Below, one piece after another: positions 61,017 to 64,000 of a DNA stretch of 64,000 nucleotides. Origin of the DNA: Flavobacterium sp. (GTDB taxonomy: Bacteria > Bacteroidota > Bacteroidia > Flavobacteriales > Flavobacteriaceae). The stretch's first letter is position 1; every line of letters begins with the position of its first letter. Position numbers and translations under genes: made by a program. Below the pieces are notes generated by a model that ran no database searches, had not been told where the DNA came from, and saw only the letters and a program-made list of their open reading frames with translations. Where the stretch lies: assembly GCA_023259675.1 (NCBI GenBank), contig JALRGT010000010.1, forward strand, positions 1-64,000. The letters are read 5' to 3'.

Positions 61017-62231
61017 ATGGAAAATCCTAAAACTTTCGTTTGCATTTCAAATTATTTTAAAGGGAGTGAATTTCTGATTCAATTGAAGAGATTAGGAAAC
61101 AAAGTCTATTTGGTTACCAGTGAAAAATTAAGGGATAAACCATGGCCAACGGAATTTATAGATGAAATTTTTTATATGCAAGGCCATGATACCGAGTGGA
61201 ATTTAGAACATCTGTTATTAGGGGTTGCAGACTTAATGAAGTCGAATCCTATTGATGCGATTGTTGCATTGGATGATTATGATGTTGAAAAAGCGACCTA
61301 TCTTAGAGAGCACCTTCGTATTAATGGAATGGGGCAAACAACGGGGCGTTATTTTAGGGACAAATTGGCTATGAGAATGAGGGCTAAAAGTTGTGGAATT
61401 CCAATTCCGGCATTTTGTTCGTTATTCAATGATCATGATATCAATACTTTTGCCCACGCCGTTTCACCGCCATGGGTATTGAAACCAAGATCTGAAGCTT
61501 CTTCTTCGGGAATTATAAAAGTATTTGATATTGAAAGTTTATGGATTCATATTAATGAAATGGGGAATAATCGATTTAAATATGTTTTGGAACAATTCAA
61601 ACTGGGCGCTGTTTTTCATTGTGACAGCCTTGTTTTAAATAAAGAGATATTGTTTAGTTTAACTTCTAAATATTTGGCTACCCCAATGGAAATTTCACAA
61701 GGTGGAGGTGTTTTTAGGAGTTCTAATATTCCGTATGATTCAGAAGATGATATTGAAATAAAGAAAATAAATGAGCAAGTCATCAAAGGATTTGGATTAA
61801 AACACGGGGCTGCTCATACGGAGTTTATTAAATGCGATGAAGACGGACAAATCTACTTTTTGGAAACTTCATCAAGAGTGGGAGGGGCGCATTTGTCAGA
61901 CATGGTGGAAGCGGCTTCCAATATCAATCTTTGGAAAGAATGGGCAACTATTGAAGATTCATTGGTCAAAGAAAAAAACTATATCTTACCGAAAGTAAAC
62001 AAAGGATATGCCGGTATAGTTCTGACCCTTTCTAAGTACCAGCATCCTGATTTAAATTCATTTTCAGATCCAGAAGTTTGTTTTAAAATACCACTGGATT
62101 ATCACGTCGGTTTAGTTTTAAAATCGGACAATAGCCAAAGAATTTTAGAACTATTAAATAATTATGTAGATCGGTTATTGAGAGATTTCACAGTGGTCGT
62201 CGAACAAAAGAAAGTACCGAAATTACATTAA
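61017..62231 (+). CDS. ATP-grasp domain protein
   Basis: 404 residues. N-terminal Rossmann-like part (VCISNYFKGSEFLIQLKRLGNKVYLVTSE), then ATP-grasp: RDKLAMRMRAKSCGIPIPAFC, PPWVLKPRSEASSSGIIKVFD (ATP-binding lysine), and the metal-binding tail HTEFIKCDEDGQIYFLETSSRVGG. The family ligates carboxylates to amines or thiols with ATP. Substrates unknown; neighbours are a peptidase on each side, so a peptide- or amino-acid-linked reaction is possible but unproven. Starts 3 bp after the aminopeptidase stop. Confidence 0.87.
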   Translation: MENPKTFVCISNYFKGSEFLIQLKRLGNKVYLVTSEKLRDKPWPTEFIDEIFYMQGHDTEWNLEHLLLGVADLMKSNPIDAIVALDDYDVEKATYLREHLRINGMGQTTGRYFRDKLAMRMRAKSCGIPIPAFCSLFNDHDINTFAHAVSPPWVLKPRSEASSSGIIKVFDIESLWIHINEMGNNRFKYVLEQFKLGAVFHCDSLVLNKEILFSLTSKYLATPMEISQGGGVFRSSNIPYDSEDDIEIKKINEQVIKGFGLKHGAAHTEFIKCDEDGQIYFLETSSRVGGAHLSDMVEAASNINLWKEWATIEDSLVKEKNYILPKVNKGYAGIVLTLSKYQHPDLNSFSDPEVCFKIPLDYHVGLVLKSDNSQRILELLNNYVDRLLRDFTVVVEQKKVPKLH

Positions 62232-62258
62232 TATAGCAACTACTGTTTTTTTTAATCA

Positions 62259-63914
62259 ATGAAAAACTATTACATTTTTATTTTTACGTTCTTGTTTCTG
62301 TCCATTGAAATGAATTCACAGGCTCTTTTTGAAAAAGAAGATTATGCATTTTCAAGACAAGATTCTTTACGAGGCAGTAATACAAAAGAGCGAGCTTGGT
62401 GGGACGTTAAAAATTATAATTTAAATGTAAAAATAAATCCATTAGACAGTTCAATAACAGGGTTTAATTCAATAACATATAAAGTGTTAAAAGAATATAA
62501 CATTATGCAAATTGACCTTCAAAATCCCCTAACAATTGATAAAATTATCCAAGGAAAGCAGGTACTCGAATACAAAAGAGATGGAAATGTATACTATGTT
62601 TATTTGAGGTCCTCTCAAAAGTTGGGAACTACAAAAGAAATATGTGTTTATTATAGCGGAAAACCAAAAACCGCCATAAATCCACCTTGGGATGGAGGAA
62701 TTACTTGGAAACAAGATAATAATGGAAAAGCATTTGCAGCTACAGCCAGTCAGGGAATTGGTGCCAGTGTTTGGTGGCCAAACAAAGACCAACTCTTTGA
62801 CGAGGTTGAAAGTATGCAAATTAATTTGGATGTTCCGGATCATTTAGTTGGTGTTTCCAATGGACGTTTGTTGAAAATTAAAAATAAAAACAACGGAAAC
62901 AAAACCTTTAGATGGGCAGTTAAAAATCCAATAAACAATTATGATGTATGTTTTAATATTGGAGATTATGTTTCTTTTACAGAAAAATTCAATGGAGAAA
63001 ATGGCAGTTTGAATTGTTCTTATTATGTTTTAAAAGATAATTTGATCCAAGCCAAAGAGCAATTTAAAGAAGTTTCCAAGATGCTCAAAGCTTTTGAACA
63101 TTGGTTTGGGCCATATCCATTTTATGAAGATAGTTATAAATTGGTGGAAACACCATTTTTAGGAATGGAACATCAAAGTGCCATAGCTTATGGGAATAAA
63201 TTTCAAAATGGTTATTTAGGATCTGATTTGAGCGGAACGGGCTGGGGACTACAATTTGATTTCATTATTGTTCACGAATCGGGTCACGAATGGTTTGGAA
63301 ACAGCATTAGCTGCAAGGATAGTGCTGACATGTGGATTCATGAGAGTTTTACAACCTACTCAGAAAGTCTTTTTCTGGAGTATTATTATGGTAAAGATGC
63401 CGGAGATGTTTACAATAGAGGGATTCGTAAAAACATTTTAAATGACAAACCTATAATTGGCACATATGGTGTTAATAAGGAAGGTTCCAGTGACATGTAT
63501 TACAAAGGGGCAAATATGTTGCATACATTAAGACAAATTGTAAATAACGATGTAAAATGGAGAACTATTTTAAGAGGATTAAATACTAATTTTTACCATC
63601 AAACGGTAACAACAGAACAAATTGAAGATTATTTAAACCTACAAGTTGGCTTGGATTTGACATCATTTTTTAATCAATATCTAAGAGATAGCAGAATTCC
63701 AACATTAGAATATTGTTTTAAAGAGAATCAGTTTGGGTATCGTTGGGTAAACTGCGTACCTAATTTTAATATGCCTGTTCGAGTAACTTTGAATGGTACC
63801 ACAAAATTTATAAACCCAGATACAAATTGGAGTTATGAAGCAATGCAGTCTCAAAAGAACATCTTTAAAATTGATGATAACTTTTATGTTTTAGAATTGG
63901 AAAGTACCGAATAA
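62259..63914 (+). CDS. M1 family metallopeptidase, secreted
   Basis: 551 residues with signal peptide (MKNYYIFIFTFLFLSIEMNSQA). The M1 fold has an N-terminal beta domain (KNYNLNVKINPLDSSITGFNSITYKV), a GxMEN-like exopeptidase loop (LGMEHQSAIAYG), and the zinc site HESGH (His339, Glu340, His343) with Glu362 in WIHESF, exactly 18 residues later. It lacks the C-terminal HEAT-like domain of full-length aminopeptidase N, so it is a short form. It probably trims peptides in the periplasm or outside the cell. The gap to the ATP-grasp gene is 27 bp. Confidence 0.93.
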   Translation: MKNYYIFIFTFLFLSIEMNSQALFEKEDYAFSRQDSLRGSNTKERAWWDVKNYNLNVKINPLDSSITGFNSITYKVLKEYNIMQIDLQNPLTIDKIIQGKQVLEYKRDGNVYYVYLRSSQKLGTTKEICVYYSGKPKTAINPPWDGGITWKQDNNGKAFAATASQGIGASVWWPNKDQLFDEVESMQINLDVPDHLVGVSNGRLLKIKNKNNGNKTFRWAVKNPINNYDVCFNIGDYVSFTEKFNGENGSLNCSYYVLKDNLIQAKEQFKEVSKMLKAFEHWFGPYPFYEDSYKLVETPFLGMEHQSAIAYGNKFQNGYLGSDLSGTGWGLQFDFIIVHESGHEWFGNSISCKDSADMWIHESFTTYSESLFLEYYYGKDAGDVYNRGIRKNILNDKPIIGTYGVNKEGSSDMYYKGANMLHTLRQIVNNDVKWRTILRGLNTNFYHQTVTTEQIEDYLNLQVGLDLTSFFNQYLRDSRIPTLEYCFKENQFGYRWVNCVPNFNMPVRVTLNGTTKFINPDTNWSYEAMQSQKNIFKIDDNFYVLELESTE

Positions 63915-63975
63915 AAAAGGTTAAATTTACTGCGAAAAACGGGAATTAAAGAACACAAATTGACAAATCAATTGT

Positions 63976-64000
63976 ATGAAAAACAATAGCATTTTAGTTT
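63976..64000 (+). CDS. Possible start of the next gene (cut by window edge)
   Basis: ATG at 63976 gives MKNNSILV before the window ends. It follows a small palindrome (AATTGA-CAAA-TCAATT, 63958-63973). Only eight codons are visible, so no assignment is possible. Confidence 0.25.

Overview
The window is a continuous piece of chromosome from a member of the Bacteroidota, most likely a Flavobacterium or a close relative in the Flavobacteriaceae. The evidence is low-GC DNA, promoters of the Bacteroidota type (TAnnTTTG with an upstream TTG), the bifunctional LpxC-FabZ fusion, a very large secreted adhesin built from SprB/HYR/PKD-type modules, and many short dispersed palindromic intergenic repeats. 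No prophage, insertion sequence, CRISPR array, rRNA or tRNA was recognised. This is mostly core genome with a few accessory insertions.

Layout. 1-2825 (-): the first 941 residues of a huge cell-surface protein, cut by the window edge. 3449-6948: SixA-like phosphatase, polyphosphate kinase and exopolyphosphatase. 7045-9473 (-): acetate transporter and dnaX; dnaX is split by an A10 run that probably makes the short and long clamp-loader subunits by slippage. 9650-12298: small unknown genes, two of them paralogues flanking a NDUFAF7/MidA-like methyltransferase, then RNase P RNA with a well-placed promoter. 12440-18132: ketopantoate reductase-like protein, RsmD with DUF3822, a RecD/Pif1-like helicase, a YgiD-like dioxygenase and KdsB. 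18219-24425 (-): a tripartite RND efflux operon with its own GbsR/MarR-type regulator. 24625-31005: an HD phosphohydrolase, then the lipid A genes lpxD, lpxC-fabZ and lpxA, EF-P, and a second lpxD-like gene. 31253-36667: sucD, a small unknown protein, a FabG-like reductase, a VWA-like membrane protein and a YeiH transporter. 36660-39540 (-): DUF1275 protein and an LTA-synthase-like sulfatase-fold enzyme.

39723-46761 (+) is the most intriguing block: secreted thioredoxin, ApbE flavin transferase, DUF4266 lipoprotein and DUF3570 outer-membrane barrel, followed without a gap by a two-component system, then a ferritin-like/VIT1 iron transporter and a DUF2231-like membrane protein. It looks like an extracytoplasmic flavin/redox cassette, and the barrel itself carries an SGASKS sequence resembling an ApbE flavinylation site. 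46820-50096: ThrE-like exporter and PEP carboxykinase.

50207-58384 is a complete histidine operon (hisG-D-C-B-H-A-F-IE). It is preceded by a classical-looking attenuator: a promoter, a 19-residue leader peptide with five His codons, and a perfect 14-bp terminator hairpin. The operon is interrupted by a REP-like palindrome and by a frameshifted four-helix-bundle (S23-type) gene between hisA and hisF. 58446-63914 holds an esterase with an N-terminal glycogen-binding-like domain, a leucyl aminopeptidase, an ATP-grasp enzyme and an M1 metallopeptidase.
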